This document shows positions 1 to 8,129 of a DNA stretch of 14,673 nucleotides, piece after piece; the stretch's first letter is position 1; each line of letters starts with the position of its first letter. The stretch covers positions 1-14,673 of the forward strand of contig MWEV01000244.1 in assembly GCA_002071245.1 (NCBI GenBank). Reading direction: 5' to 3'. The position numbers were made by a program, and so were the translations under genes. The notes beneath the pieces are model-generated. The model saw only the letters and a list, made by a program, of their open reading frames with translations, was not told the origin of the DNA and did not search any database. Source of the stretch: Deltaproteobacteria bacterium ADurb.Bin026 (GTDB lineage Bacteria > Desulfobacterota > Syntrophorhabdia > Syntrophorhabdales > Syntrophorhabdaceae).

Positions 1-146
1 CAAAATAATACCTTATTATCGTTACGAAAGGCCTTTATTATTTCAAGTGCAACATCGGTTGTTGCTGCGATCAACTTATCATCGCCAAGGATATTGTTCG
101 TTGTATTGATGTTACTGTTTAGACTGTCAATCAGTATTTTTTTCAT
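1..146 (-). CDS. gmhA: Phosphoheptose isomerase, N-terminal part only (runs off left edge)
   Basis: About 48 codons are visible, beginning MKKILIDSLNSNI and ending KAFRNDNKVLF at the edge. The ending matches the first strand of the SIS-domain sugar isomerase GmhA, where a stretch like GGKVLxCGNGGSA follows, but the diagnostic GNGGSA loop lies outside the window. GmhA converts sedoheptulose 7-phosphate to D-glycero-D-manno-heptose 7-phosphate in the cytoplasm, the first step to ADP- or GDP-heptose. The ATG at 146 lies 20 bp after the radical SAM stop. In-frame alternatives exist at 161 (GTG, with GGAG ten bases upstream) and 170 (ATG overlapping the previous stop as ATGA), so the exact start is open. 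Being last in a run of sugar-nucleotide genes that includes a transketolase supports a heptose role. Another SIS protein such as DiaA is the main alternative. Confidence 0.65.
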   Translation of the reverse strand, partial: MKKILIDSLNSNINTTNNILGDDKLIAATTDVALEIIKAFRNDNKVLF

Positions 147-166
147 ATGATTTCTATGCACATAAT

Positions 167-1639
167 TCATTCTCCAAGAATCCTGCGTTTTAGTCTTGTT
201 TTAGTCATTTCTTGTATATGCTTTCTTACCTTTGAACCAAATTTATCTTCTATCATACTGAGATATCCATGATTTTCGAAATATCTGTGAAAAGCCTCAT
301 CACGGAATCTAAGAACCTCCTTAGAATCAATATATTTTGTAGGAAGAGGGGATGTCTCGTAGGAATGCTGGGAATATCCATGCCATTCGGTGGGTAGCCT
401 CCATCCTTTTTCAATAGCAATATCGTAGAGCTTAGAGCCAGGATATGCCATACAGCAATAAAAATTCGCAAATTCACAGTTTAAATCAACTGCGAGTTGG
501 AATGTCTCCTCCATGGTATGCATATTATCATCAGGCAGTCCAAAGATAAAATTGCCAATCACCCTAATTCCACTTTCCTGAATAGTTTTTACTACATATT
601 TTATATCTTTTGTCTTCATCTTTTTCCTAGCACCATCTCTCACTTTTGGGTTTGATGATTCGATCCCAAGGGCAAGCCAGTTTATACCAGCTTTTTTCAT
701 CTTCCTCAGGTTATCAGGATTAACCGTATCGACCCTTGCATAGGCCCAGATATTAACTCCATAACCTCTTTTTATCAGTAACTCTACAATAGTCATATAG
801 TGTTTTTCGTTCAGCACAAAAAGTTCATCTACGATCTTTATATTTTTTACACCATATCTTTCCACAAGAATGCCTATCTCTTCTATGATAAGTTCGGGAC
901 TCCTGAATCTTATCGCTGGTTTGCCGAACGGTGCATTGATGCAGCAGAAAATACAAGAATAGGGACAGCCAAGGCTCGTATAGATTGCACCGTATGGCAT
1001 CCTGTTTTCAATATCGTCGAAACAATGCCAGTTGTGTGCTTTATATTTATGCATGGGTAGAAGATCCCACGCACCTACAGATAATATCCTGTCAAGATCC
1101 TGAATAAGCGGGGCCCTCGGATTGCATTGCAGCCCATCTCTGTCGTGATACCATAAACCTGGCACTGATGAATAGTCGGTTTTTCCAGATTTTAGAACCC
1201 GAAGTAAATGTTCTAAAGTATACGGTCCCTCTCCGTCAATCACAAAATCAACTCTTTCGTCCTGAAGTGTCCGCCTTGGCAAAGCCGATGGATGAAGCCC
1301 GCCTATTGCAACCTTTGACGATGTATTGTTCTTGATGGCTCTGCATATATTGCCTGCAACAGTCATATTCTGCGTCGAGGCAGATGGCTGCGAACCATAG
1401 ACAATAACAGAAGAGAGCAACGGATTTATCTCGTTAATCCTTGTCGTGATATCCTCAAGGGAAAGATTGTCCGCATTTGCGTCAATAACCTCTGTTTTGA
1501 ACCCACAAATCTTAAGATATGCAGCCATAACTGCAATCCAGAAAGGAGGCTCCACTGCAGAAAAATCATTTCCAAGCTCTTGGTAAATCTGTCTTCTGTT
1601 CCCCGGATTGATCAATACTATGTCTGTCTGTGCCATCAC
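167..1639 (-). CDS. B12-binding-domain radical SAM enzyme (function unknown)
   Basis: A 490-residue protein with the two-domain layout of the BchE/class B methylase superfamily. Residues 1-150 form a Rossmann-like B12-binding-type domain (GGLHPSALP at 113-121, DGEGP at 135-139). The radical SAM core follows from about 215, with the iron-sulfur motif CPYSCIFC giving ligands C225, C229 and C232. GNFIFGLP (362-369) is a typical strand-loop late in the barrel, and the last 90 residues are a family-specific tail. Members of this family carry out C- or P-methylation, ring formation or epimerisation using S-adenosylmethionine and often cobalamin. The classic B12 DxHxxG motif is not visible, so cobalamin binding is uncertain. 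The first codon is GTG at 1639 with ATG following at 1636; the gene starts immediately after the transketolase C-half stop, without a clear Shine-Dalgarno sequence. Its place among sugar-nucleotide genes suggests a glycan or lipid-carrier substrate; that is inference. Confidence 0.85.
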   Translation of the reverse strand: MMAQTDIVLINPGNRRQIYQELGNDFSAVEPPFWIAVMAAYLKICGFKTEVIDANADNLSLEDITTRINEINPLLSSVIVYGSQPSASTQNMTVAGNICRAIKNNTSSKVAIGGLHPSALPRRTLQDERVDFVIDGEGPYTLEHLLRVLKSGKTDYSSVPGLWYHDRDGLQCNPRAPLIQDLDRILSVGAWDLLPMHKYKAHNWHCFDDIENRMPYGAIYTSLGCPYSCIFCCINAPFGKPAIRFRSPELIIEEIGILVERYGVKNIKIVDELFVLNEKHYMTIVELLIKRGYGVNIWAYARVDTVNPDNLRKMKKAGINWLALGIESSNPKVRDGARKKMKTKDIKYVVKTIQESGIRVIGNFIFGLPDDNMHTMEETFQLAVDLNCEFANFYCCMAYPGSKLYDIAIEKGWRLPTEWHGYSQHSYETSPLPTKYIDSKEVLRFRDEAFHRYFENHGYLSMIEDKFGSKVRKHIQEMTKTRLKRRILGE

Positions 1640-1640
1640 T

Positions 1641-2579
1641 TTAAATAATTTTTATATCTTTTACAAGATTTACAATGTGCCCATAATCCAAACCGTACTT
1701 GCCGTGGAGGTACTCTCTGCTGCCAACATCAAATACATACATGTCATCAAAACCTATTCTTTTTAGCTTTATGTCAAGCTCTTCACTTTCAATCAGGGTT
1801 GATATAAGACTGTCAAGCCCTCCTTTATTGATAAATCCTTCTTCAATGGTTATCAGGTATTTGTATTTAGACAATTTTTGAGAGAGTGATAATTTGCTGA
1901 ATGGTTTTAGAAAATAAAGATCTATAAGCCCTGCCTTCAGACCTTCTTTTTTTAATTCCTCGATAACTTTTAATGCAGTGTGTGTCATATATCCGGTCGA
2001 AACAAGACACACTGAATCTCCTTCGGCTAATTCGACAAAACCTTTTCTGAAATCTATCAATGAATTACAGTCATAAATGGCAGGCAAAGGTTTCCCGTCG
2101 AAACGTAAATATTTAGGCCTTTTATTTTCAGCAGTATAATCAAAAATCTTCTCCGCCAGCACCCAGTCGCTGGGAGAAATAACATCAATATACGGAAGAG
2201 CCCTCATGATGCAGATATCCTCAACACTGTGGTGTGAAGGGCCGGAAAGATCATAACTGAGCCCTGCCCCAACACCTATCAGGTTAACATTCAATTTGTG
2301 TGCCCTTGAAAGTAGGGAAAGATTATTGCGTATCTGTTCAAATGCCCTCATTGTTAAAAAAGGTGCTATTGCATATGCATATACACAAAACCCCTCGGTT
2401 GCAAGCCCCGCTGCAATATTTACAAGGTTTTGCTCCGCAATTCCCACATTGATAAACCTGTCTTTGAAATCATCTCTTAATTTGTCCAACACAGGAGATC
2501 CGAAATCGGCTGTAAGAAAAAAGACATTTTTATCGGTGAGCATTCTCTCATAAATCCGCTCAATAAAAACATCCCTCAT
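1641..2579 (-). CDS. Transketolase, C-terminal subunit (pyrimidine-binding half)
   Basis: A 312-residue protein starting at ATG 2579 (MRDVFIERIY). An upstream TTG at 2624 would overlap the previous gene and adds residues that do not look family-like. The transketolase Pyr domain shows TADFGSP near residue 23 and NVGIAEQN, with E49 as the predicted catalytic glutamate that activates the thiamine ring. GPSHHSVED (113-121) supplies active-site histidines, and a C-terminal transketolase domain follows from about 190. It works only with the TPP-binding half encoded just upstream, 13 bp away, as in archaeal and many bacterial split transketolases. The enzyme moves a two-carbon ketol unit between sugar phosphates. 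Inside a sugar operon it could supply sedoheptulose 7-phosphate to GmhA, or attach a two-carbon branch to a nucleotide sugar. The sequence does not decide between these. Confidence 0.9.
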   Translation of the reverse strand: MRDVFIERIYERMLTDKNVFFLTADFGSPVLDKLRDDFKDRFINVGIAEQNLVNIAAGLATEGFCVYAYAIAPFLTMRAFEQIRNNLSLLSRAHKLNVNLIGVGAGLSYDLSGPSHHSVEDICIMRALPYIDVISPSDWVLAEKIFDYTAENKRPKYLRFDGKPLPAIYDCNSLIDFRKGFVELAEGDSVCLVSTGYMTHTALKVIEELKKEGLKAGLIDLYFLKPFSKLSLSQKLSKYKYLITIEEGFINKGGLDSLISTLIESEELDIKLKRIGFDDMYVFDVGSREYLHGKYGLDYGHIVNLVKDIKII

Positions 2580-2592
2580 TGCCTTTTTTTCT

Positions 2593-3423
2593 TTATCCAA
2601 AGAACCTCTCGATGATACTATCAACCTCTTCCGGCGTCAGACTTTTTATGTGGCTCAACGGATCGTTTTCGAGTCTTGGCACACCTTTTCCTTTGACGGT
2701 ATCGGCAATCAGGATTTTGGGATTACCTTTGCGTGTTTTTTTCATCTTGGTCAGTGTATCGAATAATTTGGCTATATCATGGCCGTCTACATTAAACACT
2801 TTCCATCTAAAAGAGTTCAGCTTTTTACCGAGTGGATCAAAATCAATTATGTCTCTGCAATAACCAAGCATGGAAGCTTTATTGCTGTCAACAATGACAT
2901 TGAGGTTCTCCAACTTGTGCTCTCCGGCAAACATAAAGGCCTCCCAAACAGATCCTTCATAAAGTTCGCCGTCACCCATAAGGACAAAAACGCTTTCTTG
3001 TTTATTTCTTTTTTGAAGTGCAAGGGAAATTCCACAGGCAACGCCAACACCGTGGCCAAGAGAACCGTTTATCGTTTCATACCCCGGGATTGATGCATCG
3101 GGGATGCCGCCCAAAAAAGACCCTTGTTTGCATACCTTCTGTATTTCTTCCTTCTGAAAAAAACCCAAATCTGCAAGCACAGGGTACAAAGAAATAGAAC
3201 CATGTCCCTTGCTTATAATAAAACGGTCCCGTTTATCCCACCTTATATCTTTCGCGTTATAACTCAGAATTCCTCCGTAATACAATACTGCAAAAATCTC
3301 AACTGCCGATAAAGAAGATGCGAGCCTCGTTTCAGGTGCATTTTTATGGATATTCAACGTTTCGGTGCGTATCCACCCTGCCTTTTCCTTAATCATCCTG
3401 AGTAAACCTATATCATTCATCAT
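2593..3423 (-). CDS. Transketolase, N-terminal subunit (TPP-binding half)
   Basis: A 276-residue protein carrying the thiamine-diphosphate-binding half of transketolase. Visible motifs are SKGHG (71-75), GSLGHG (120-125) and the metal/TPP signature opening GDGELYEG at 150 and closing with N181 in IVDSN. About 270 residues is the normal size for the N-half of split transketolases. The start is ATG 3423, whose ATGA overlaps the stop of the upstream epimerase gene; a second ATG follows directly. No strong Shine-Dalgarno sequence is present, so translation is probably coupled. It should form a heterotetramer with the C-half encoded 13 bp downstream. A split transketolase inside a polysaccharide operon points to a dedicated sugar-building role rather than central metabolism, but a housekeeping function cannot be excluded. 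Confidence 0.9.
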   Translation of the reverse strand: MMNDIGLLRMIKEKAGWIRTETLNIHKNAPETRLASSLSAVEIFAVLYYGGILSYNAKDIRWDKRDRFIISKGHGSISLYPVLADLGFFQKEEIQKVCKQGSFLGGIPDASIPGYETINGSLGHGVGVACGISLALQKRNKQESVFVLMGDGELYEGSVWEAFMFAGEHKLENLNVIVDSNKASMLGYCRDIIDFDPLGKKLNSFRWKVFNVDGHDIAKLFDTLTKMKKTRKGNPKILIADTVKGKGVPRLENDPLSHIKSLTPEEVDSIIERFFG

Positions 3424-4373
3424 TTCGATATGTTGTCACTCTGTAAATACCATGAATAAGTCAGTTCCAGACCCATTTTCAGCGGTGTTACAGGATACCA
3501 CCCTAATTTATTGAACCTTGAACTGTCAAGCAGCTTCTTAGGTGTACCATCCGGCATCGTACCATCCCAAGATATCGAACCTGTATACCCGACAACCTCC
3601 TTTATTACCTCTGCAAGTTCTTTTATCGAGTAGTCTACACCACTTCCTACATTATAATGGATGTTTTCAAGCTCATCTGAATGTAAAATAGCATATATCG
3701 AAGCATCCGCTACATCCTCACAGAAAAGAAATTCTCTTCTTGGATTTCCTGAACCCCAAAGCATGATCTCTTTGCTTCGCTCTGACTTTGCTTTATGAAA
3801 TTTGTCCAAAAGAGCCGATACTACATGTGAATTGTTTGCATCAAAATTATCCCTTGGGCCATAAATGGAATTTGGGACAAGCGCAATATAGCAATTTGTC
3901 TTGTATTGCCTGTTGAAAACCTTGCAAGCTGTAATGCCTGCAATCTTGGCAACCGCATAGGCCTCGCTCGTGTTTTCTATCAAGCCTGTAAAAAGATACT
4001 CCTCTTTTATGGGCTGAGGAGAAAATTTAGGGTAAATACACGAAGAACCATAGAAAACAACATGTTTGACATTGTATCTATGTGCAGCTCCAAAAACATT
4101 ATTCTGAATCGCAATATTTGTATAGAGAAAATCAGCCGGATATGTTGTGTTGGCCATAATCCCGCCGGTCAATCCCGCACATAAAAAAATATACTCAGGG
4201 TGCTCCTCTTCAAAAAACCTATCTACAAGGGTTTTTCTCGTCAGATCTAGCTCGGCATGCGTCCTCGTAATAACATTCATATAGCCCGCTGATAGCAATT
4301 TACTGAGAACCGCAGAACCGAGCAATCCCGTATGCCCGGCGACATATATCTTCGATTCTTTATGCATTGCCAT
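3420..4373 (-). CDS. GDP-L-fucose-synthase-like epimerase/reductase (extended SDR)
   Basis: A 317-residue extended short-chain dehydrogenase closest to GDP-L-fucose synthase (Fcl/WcaG). Seen directly: the nucleotide motif GHTGLLGS (13-20), GLTGGI (67-72, usually KVGGI), GSSCIYPK (109-116) giving S110 and C112, the Y139-xxx-K143 pair, the PNSIYGPRDNFD stretch and H183 in NSHVV. These line up with E. coli Fcl residues Ser107, Cys109, Tyr136, Lys140 and His179, so both the epimerase acid/base pair and the reductase triad are kept. Fcl makes GDP-L-fucose from GDP-4-keto-6-deoxymannose. Close homologues in Campylobacter and Yersinia make GDP-6-deoxyheptoses, which fits the nearby gmhA. No GDP-mannose 4,6-dehydratase gene is in the window. 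The start may be ATG 4373 or ATG 4367, both overlapping the previous gene (by 14 or 8 bp). Confidence 0.85.
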   Translation of the reverse strand: MAMHKESKIYVAGHTGLLGSAVLSKLLSAGYMNVITRTHAELDLTRKTLVDRFFEEEHPEYIFLCAGLTGGIMANTTYPADFLYTNIAIQNNVFGAAHRYNVKHVVFYGSSCIYPKFSPQPIKEEYLFTGLIENTSEAYAVAKIAGITACKVFNRQYKTNCYIALVPNSIYGPRDNFDANNSHVVSALLDKFHKAKSERSKEIMLWGSGNPRREFLFCEDVADASIYAILHSDELENIHYNVGSGVDYSIKELAEVIKEVVGYTGSISWDGTMPDGTPKKLLDSSRFNKLGWYPVTPLKMGLELTYSWYLQSDNISK

Positions 4374-5298
4374 ATTTGCTGTTTGAAATAATTCTGTATC
4401 CCTTTATCAGTTCCTTTATTCCCATTTCTATTGAATAGACCGGTTTATATCCTGTCTTTTCGATCTTTTCATTCGACACGATATAATCCCTTTTGTCGGG
4501 GTCTTCTCCAACCGATGCCTCAATATATACAAAGTCGGGCACCTGATCTTTAATTTTTTCACAAAGTTCCAGCTTTGAAAGATTTGCGTCGGATAAGCCA
4601 ACATTATAAACATTGTTCTTCATTCTGTCAAAATTTTCAATCGCATGCACAAAAGCATTTGCAACATCCCTTATATGGATATAGTTTCTCTTGAAATGAC
4701 CTTCAAAGATGACGATAAACCTATCCTTAACAGCCCTGTATGTAAAATCATTAACGAGCAGATCGATACGCATTCTTGGCGACATTCCAAACACTGTAGC
4801 CAGCCTGAAACTAATGGAATTACCCCTGTCAAGCACTATCTTTTCTGCCTCCATCTTGGTTTTGCCATATAAAGTGATGGGATTTATCGGTGTTTCTTCA
4901 GTGCAAAAAACACCTTTTTGCCCTATACCGTAGCCACTGTTCGTAGTCGGCACTATAATACGCTGTTGTTTTGATGAAAACCTTGACAGGAGATTCACGG
5001 CATCTCTGTTTGTAGTAATTGCACCTGTTTTGTCCTGCCCGCAAAGAGGAGCCCCCACAAGTGCTGCAAGGGGGATTATATAGTCCACTTTTTTTAATAA
5101 AGGTTTCACAATACCCTCATCACGTGCATCCCCCCTGTGGATAAAAAAGTTCTCATTCCCACAACATTCAAGCAATGAACTCTGGTCATACATAAAATTA
5201 TCAAGCACGGTTACAACATGACCCCGTCGCAATAGCTCCGGGACAAGAATCGAGCCAATGTATCCTGCACCACCAGTAATTAAAAATCTATAGCCCAT
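4360..5298 (-). CDS. NAD-dependent sugar epimerase/dehydratase (extended SDR)
   Basis: A 312-residue extended SDR. TGGAGYIGS (8-16) binds the dinucleotide, LAALVGAP is the usual post-strand motif, and the catalytic Y144-xxx-K148 pair lies in LYGKTK. The serine/threonine position is TTNSGYG (118-124), without the Asp-Glu pair of 4,6-dehydratases, so an epimerase, reductase or decarboxylase is more likely than a dehydratase. RNYIHIRDVA near 205 is the conserved C-terminal substrate-domain motif. It presumably acts on a nucleotide sugar in the cytoplasm; the exact substrate cannot be read. A purine-rich Shine-Dalgarno sequence (GGGGAGGA, 5301-5308) sits very close to ATG 5298. It lies 17 bp after the NeuB-like gene and overlaps the Fcl-like gene. 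Confidence 0.8.
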   Translation of the reverse strand: MGYRFLITGGAGYIGSILVPELLRRGHVVTVLDNFMYDQSSLLECCGNENFFIHRGDARDEGIVKPLLKKVDYIIPLAALVGAPLCGQDKTGAITTNRDAVNLLSRFSSKQQRIIVPTTNSGYGIGQKGVFCTEETPINPITLYGKTKMEAEKIVLDRGNSISFRLATVFGMSPRMRIDLLVNDFTYRAVKDRFIVIFEGHFKRNYIHIRDVANAFVHAIENFDRMKNNVYNVGLSDANLSKLELCEKIKDQVPDFVYIEASVGEDPDKRDYIVSNEKIEKTGYKPVYSIEMGIKELIKGYRIISNSKYGNA

Positions 5299-5315
5299 TT
5301 TCCTCCCCTTAATAT

Positions 5316-6329
5316 TTATTCAGTCACATAATCCTGCAGAATTAATTCCCCCTTAGTCAAAGATCTTTTGAGGGCTTTACCTAATATCAAGCCCTCAGAT
5401 CCAGGGGGAAGACCTATCCCAGGCCTTACCCAGTTCAGATGTTCCATGGCAATTATTGTACCCCTGCCTAGATCCTTTCCGGCAACTATTGAACGTCTCA
5501 CATTTTGTTGCAGGGCTTCCTCATCTTCCAAGACCCGCTTTTCCCCATCACCAAGCATTTCCATCGTCTCATGGATATTGATTACAAGGGATTTCATTTC
5601 ATCAGGGTCTGCGGATATCTCATGATCGCGGAAATTAGAATAACTCTTTGAAGAAGTAAAATGTTTTTCGATAATTCGCGCACCAAGAACAACGGCATGC
5701 AAAGCAGCACTAATACCAATAGTATGATCAGAATAACCAACAGTTACACCAAGTTCGTACAGTTTTTTGATAAACAACAGGTTTGCATTTCTGACTGCTG
5801 TCGGATAATTTACCACACAGTGAAGTATAGCCAATTCACGTTCTGCTATATTGTGCTCCTCCCATATCCGTTCTATAAAATTTTTTGTTGTTTCTATGTT
5901 TTCATAAGAGGTCATACCTGCCGACAGGATAATAGGTTTTCCTGTTTTAGCAACGGCTTCTATCAGAGGAAAAAAATTGTTGTCACCCGATGCTATCTTG
6001 AATGCCGGTACAAGATCATTTAAAAACAATGCGCTTTCTATATCAAAAGGGGTCGACAGAAACACGACCCCGGCTCTATCCGCCACTTTTTTCAGTTTTG
6101 CAAACTGATCATAGCTCAACTGAAATCTTCTCAATTGACGTATCCGCTCTTTTTCTTTTTCCGAGACAAGTCTATCAGGAATAAACGTCTGGAATTTGAC
6201 TGCATGAACACCTGTCTGTGCGGCCAAACCAATAAGCTCTTCAGCCATAGTGTAGCTTCCCTCATGATTATTGCCAATTTCAGCAATAATAAATACATCT
6301 TTGCTTAAATCACAGCTTCCTATTTTCAT
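5316..6329 (-). CDS. N-acetylneuraminate synthase family protein (NeuB/SpsE-like)
   Basis: A 337-residue protein of the usual NeuB length. It has an N-terminal TIM-barrel condensing domain, with AEIGNNHEG (16-24), VKFQTF (44-49), GYSDHT (198-203) and EKHFT (221-225). A C-terminal SAF (antifreeze-like) domain runs from about 277 with RRSIVAGKDLGRG and VRPGIGLPP (301-309). The family condenses phosphoenolpyruvate with an N-acyl amino sugar such as ManNAc, giving sialic, legionaminic or pseudaminic-type nonulosonic acids. The SAF domain and the RPG motif separate it from KDO-8-phosphate and DAHP synthases. Its ATG forms a 4-bp ATGA overlap with the stop of the acetyltransferase gene upstream, which fits that enzyme making its substrate. 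Which ulosonic acid is made cannot be told from the sequence. Confidence 0.92.
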   Translation of the reverse strand: MKIGSCDLSKDVFIIAEIGNNHEGSYTMAEELIGLAAQTGVHAVKFQTFIPDRLVSEKEKERIRQLRRFQLSYDQFAKLKKVADRAGVVFLSTPFDIESALFLNDLVPAFKIASGDNNFFPLIEAVAKTGKPIILSAGMTSYENIETTKNFIERIWEEHNIAERELAILHCVVNYPTAVRNANLLFIKKLYELGVTVGYSDHTIGISAALHAVVLGARIIEKHFTSSKSYSNFRDHEISADPDEMKSLVINIHETMEMLGDGEKRVLEDEEALQQNVRRSIVAGKDLGRGTIIAMEHLNWVRPGIGLPPGSEGLILGKALKRSLTKGELILQDYVTE

Positions 6330-7108
6330 TCATGCCCTTTCTTGCTTTCAACAAGGTTATGGTAGTGAAACACATAATACGATGAAGATATTTTATAACC
6401 AATATCTTGGTAAAATCTCAATGAAGGCATATTTGCAAGCTGGGTTCCTACCTGGATCCTCTTGAAACCATTGCAATAAGTTTCGGCAAAAGAGATCATA
6501 CCGCTTGCAACTCCTCTTCTTCTATATTTGCTATCAACACCTATCAGGTCAATCACCAATGTTGCCCTTGGCATATCATAAATCAACTGAAGGAAACCTA
6601 TAACCTTTCCTTTTGATACTGCAACAACCATTGAGTCACCACGTTTTTTTTTGAAGAAATTACCTGCCCATTCACCCTTTAATATGTCTGCCTGCTTTTT
6701 TTTAAATTTACCATCAAGGTGGAAACGACTGTATAAAAAAGATCTACCTGCCAGATCTACAGTCTGTAATTCGTCATCAGCCAAAGCAAATCGGATATCG
6801 TAGTCTTTTGGATCTTTGAAGCCGCCTTCAATATCTTTTTCGAAAACTATGTTTGTATCGATCAGGTGGAAATTGTTTTCCTCAAGAAAATCAATCTGGT
6901 CAATCTTGCCTGTTTGCACTTTGCTAAATAAAAATACGGTAGAGTTAAGCAGGCAAGTAAAATGTTCCGACTCCATATCTTTCTTATTTTTCAAGCATTG
7001 CATCGAATCACCCTCCATAATAAGCCGGAATGAAGGGCATTTTAAAACTAGTGTCAGCCAGTCATCTTTTATAATATATTTACTCTGAAACTCCATGTCG
7101 TTGTTCAC
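6326..7108 (-). CDS. WecD-like sugar N-acetyltransferase (GNAT)
   Basis: A 260-residue protein with the two-part layout of WecD (dTDP-4-amino-4,6-dideoxygalactose N-acetyltransferase). The N-terminal part contains LIDTNIVFEKD (82-92), then SRFHLDGKF (127-135). A C-terminal GNAT domain follows, with the acetyl-CoA loop YRRRGVASG (195-203), VGTQLANMPSLRFYQ (220-234) and a late aromatic strand. WecD family enzymes acetylate the amino group of a nucleotide-linked amino sugar, which fits the DegT aminotransferase two genes upstream. Start is uncertain: GTG 7108 lies five bases after the previous gene, and ATG 7096 is in frame; neither has a clear Shine-Dalgarno sequence. WecD similarity is judged from motif spacing by eye; the GNAT domain itself is secure. 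Confidence 0.8.
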   Translation of the reverse strand: MNNDMEFQSKYIIKDDWLTLVLKCPSFRLIMEGDSMQCLKNKKDMESEHFTCLLNSTVFLFSKVQTGKIDQIDFLEENNFHLIDTNIVFEKDIEGGFKDPKDYDIRFALADDELQTVDLAGRSFLYSRFHLDGKFKKKQADILKGEWAGNFFKKKRGDSMVVAVSKGKVIGFLQLIYDMPRATLVIDLIGVDSKYRRRGVASGMISFAETYCNGFKRIQVGTQLANMPSLRFYQDIGYKISSSYYVFHYHNLVESKKGHE

Positions 7109-7113
7109 TTAAT

Positions 7114-8127
7114 CTATAATATAGACCTGTACCAATCGATATATTTTTTAAGCCCCTTTTCTATAGGATACTGAGGCGTATACCCGATCATCTTTTTTGC
7201 TTTTTCAACAGAAAGTGTTCCACGGTCAGGCATAAGGCTGTCCTTCGGATCATAATGAATCTTAATATCAGGAAAAAGCTCTGACACTATCCTTGCAAGA
7301 TCACCTATCGAGCGCGATTCTCCATAAGTCATATTGAATATCTGGTTTTTTGAGTTGTCATTCTCGACAACATTTACGATGCCCGAGACAAGGTCACCGA
7401 TATAAGTAAAATCAAGTCGATCAGATCCATCGCCTTTTATGGAAATATCTCTTCCCTGAAGTGCGTTTTCTATAAAAATCTGGGCGACCCGCCTGCTTAC
7501 ACATCTCTCTCCATACAGCGCTGAAGGTCTGACAATGGTATATGGCAGATTAAATACCTGATTATAGGCAATTACAAGTTTCTCACCCCCAAACTTAAGG
7601 GCACCATATATACCTAATGGCTCGCAGGGAGTCTCTTCAGTGACATGACCGCCAGGAAAATTTCCATAAACCATGCTCGAAGAAAAATATATGAAATGCT
7701 CAGCCGGCCATTCTGTGTTTCTTGCAAAATCAAGGGCGTTTTCAAGTGTACGAAAGCTGTGATCGAAAGTGCTGTAAGGATCTTTATTTGAGCGATCGGC
7801 ATGTGCAACAGCGGCAAGCAGTATTATTGTCTGAGGCTTTATCTTGTTAAGGGTATGAGTCAACTGGTAATACTCGCGTGCATCCTGTACATGAAGTTGA
7901 ATTCTGGAGTCGTTCAACAAAGATATCCTTTCATTAATCATCTTCAAATAAAGATCACGATTGAGAATAGTATTGTTTGTAGAAGAAAAATATAACAAAT
8001 TATTTATAAAAAGGCTATCAACGACATGTACATCATGTCCTCTCTTTTTGAGTTCAAGCGCAATATTATGGCCTATAAAACCTGCCCCTCCTATCAAAGC
8101 GATTCTCTTTGGCGTTGTGTTATTCAT
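7114..8127 (-). CDS. NAD-dependent nucleotide-sugar epimerase (GalE/WbpP-like SDR)
   Basis: A 337-residue extended SDR. GGAGFIGH (13-20) binds NAD, LAAVAHA (104-110) follows the fourth strand, FSSSMVYG (148-155) supplies the catalytic serine, and Y174-xxx-K178 lies in IYGALKFGGEK. The C-terminal domain has VRPSALYGERC and RLDFTYIGDL. The SSSxVYG motif and length fit UDP-hexose or UDP-HexNAc 4-epimerases, though related SDRs reduce or dehydrate, so the reaction is not fixed. A good Shine-Dalgarno GGAGGT (8137-8142), inside the end of the aminotransferase gene, lies nine bases before ATG 8127, and only 2 bp separate the genes. It probably reshapes a nucleotide sugar for the adjacent aminotransferase and acetyltransferase. 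Confidence 0.85.
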   Translation of the reverse strand: MNNTTPKRIALIGGAGFIGHNIALELKKRGHDVHVVDSLFINNLLYFSSTNNTILNRDLYLKMINERISLLNDSRIQLHVQDAREYYQLTHTLNKIKPQTIILLAAVAHADRSNKDPYSTFDHSFRTLENALDFARNTEWPAEHFIYFSSSMVYGNFPGGHVTEETPCEPLGIYGALKFGGEKLVIAYNQVFNLPYTIVRPSALYGERCVSRRVAQIFIENALQGRDISIKGDGSDRLDFTYIGDLVSGIVNVVENDNSKNQIFNMTYGESRSIGDLARIVSELFPDIKIHYDPKDSLMPDRGTLSVEKAKKMIGYTPQYPIEKGLKKYIDWYRSIL

Positions 8128-8129
8128 AT

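Noticed and set aside
2579..2624. Longer N-terminus of the transketolase C-half from a TTG codon
   Set aside because: It would overlap the previous gene by about 30 bp and adds residues unlike the family; the ATG at 2579 begins the usual MRDxFIE start.
4360..5298. dTDP-glucose or UDP-GlcNAc 4,6-dehydratase
   Set aside because: The catalytic Asp-Glu pair after the threonine is missing; the segment reads TTNSGYG.
5316..6329. KDO-8-phosphate or DAHP synthase
   Set aside because: The C-terminal SAF domain with RPGIGLPP and the GYSDHT motif belong to the NeuB family, not to those synthases.
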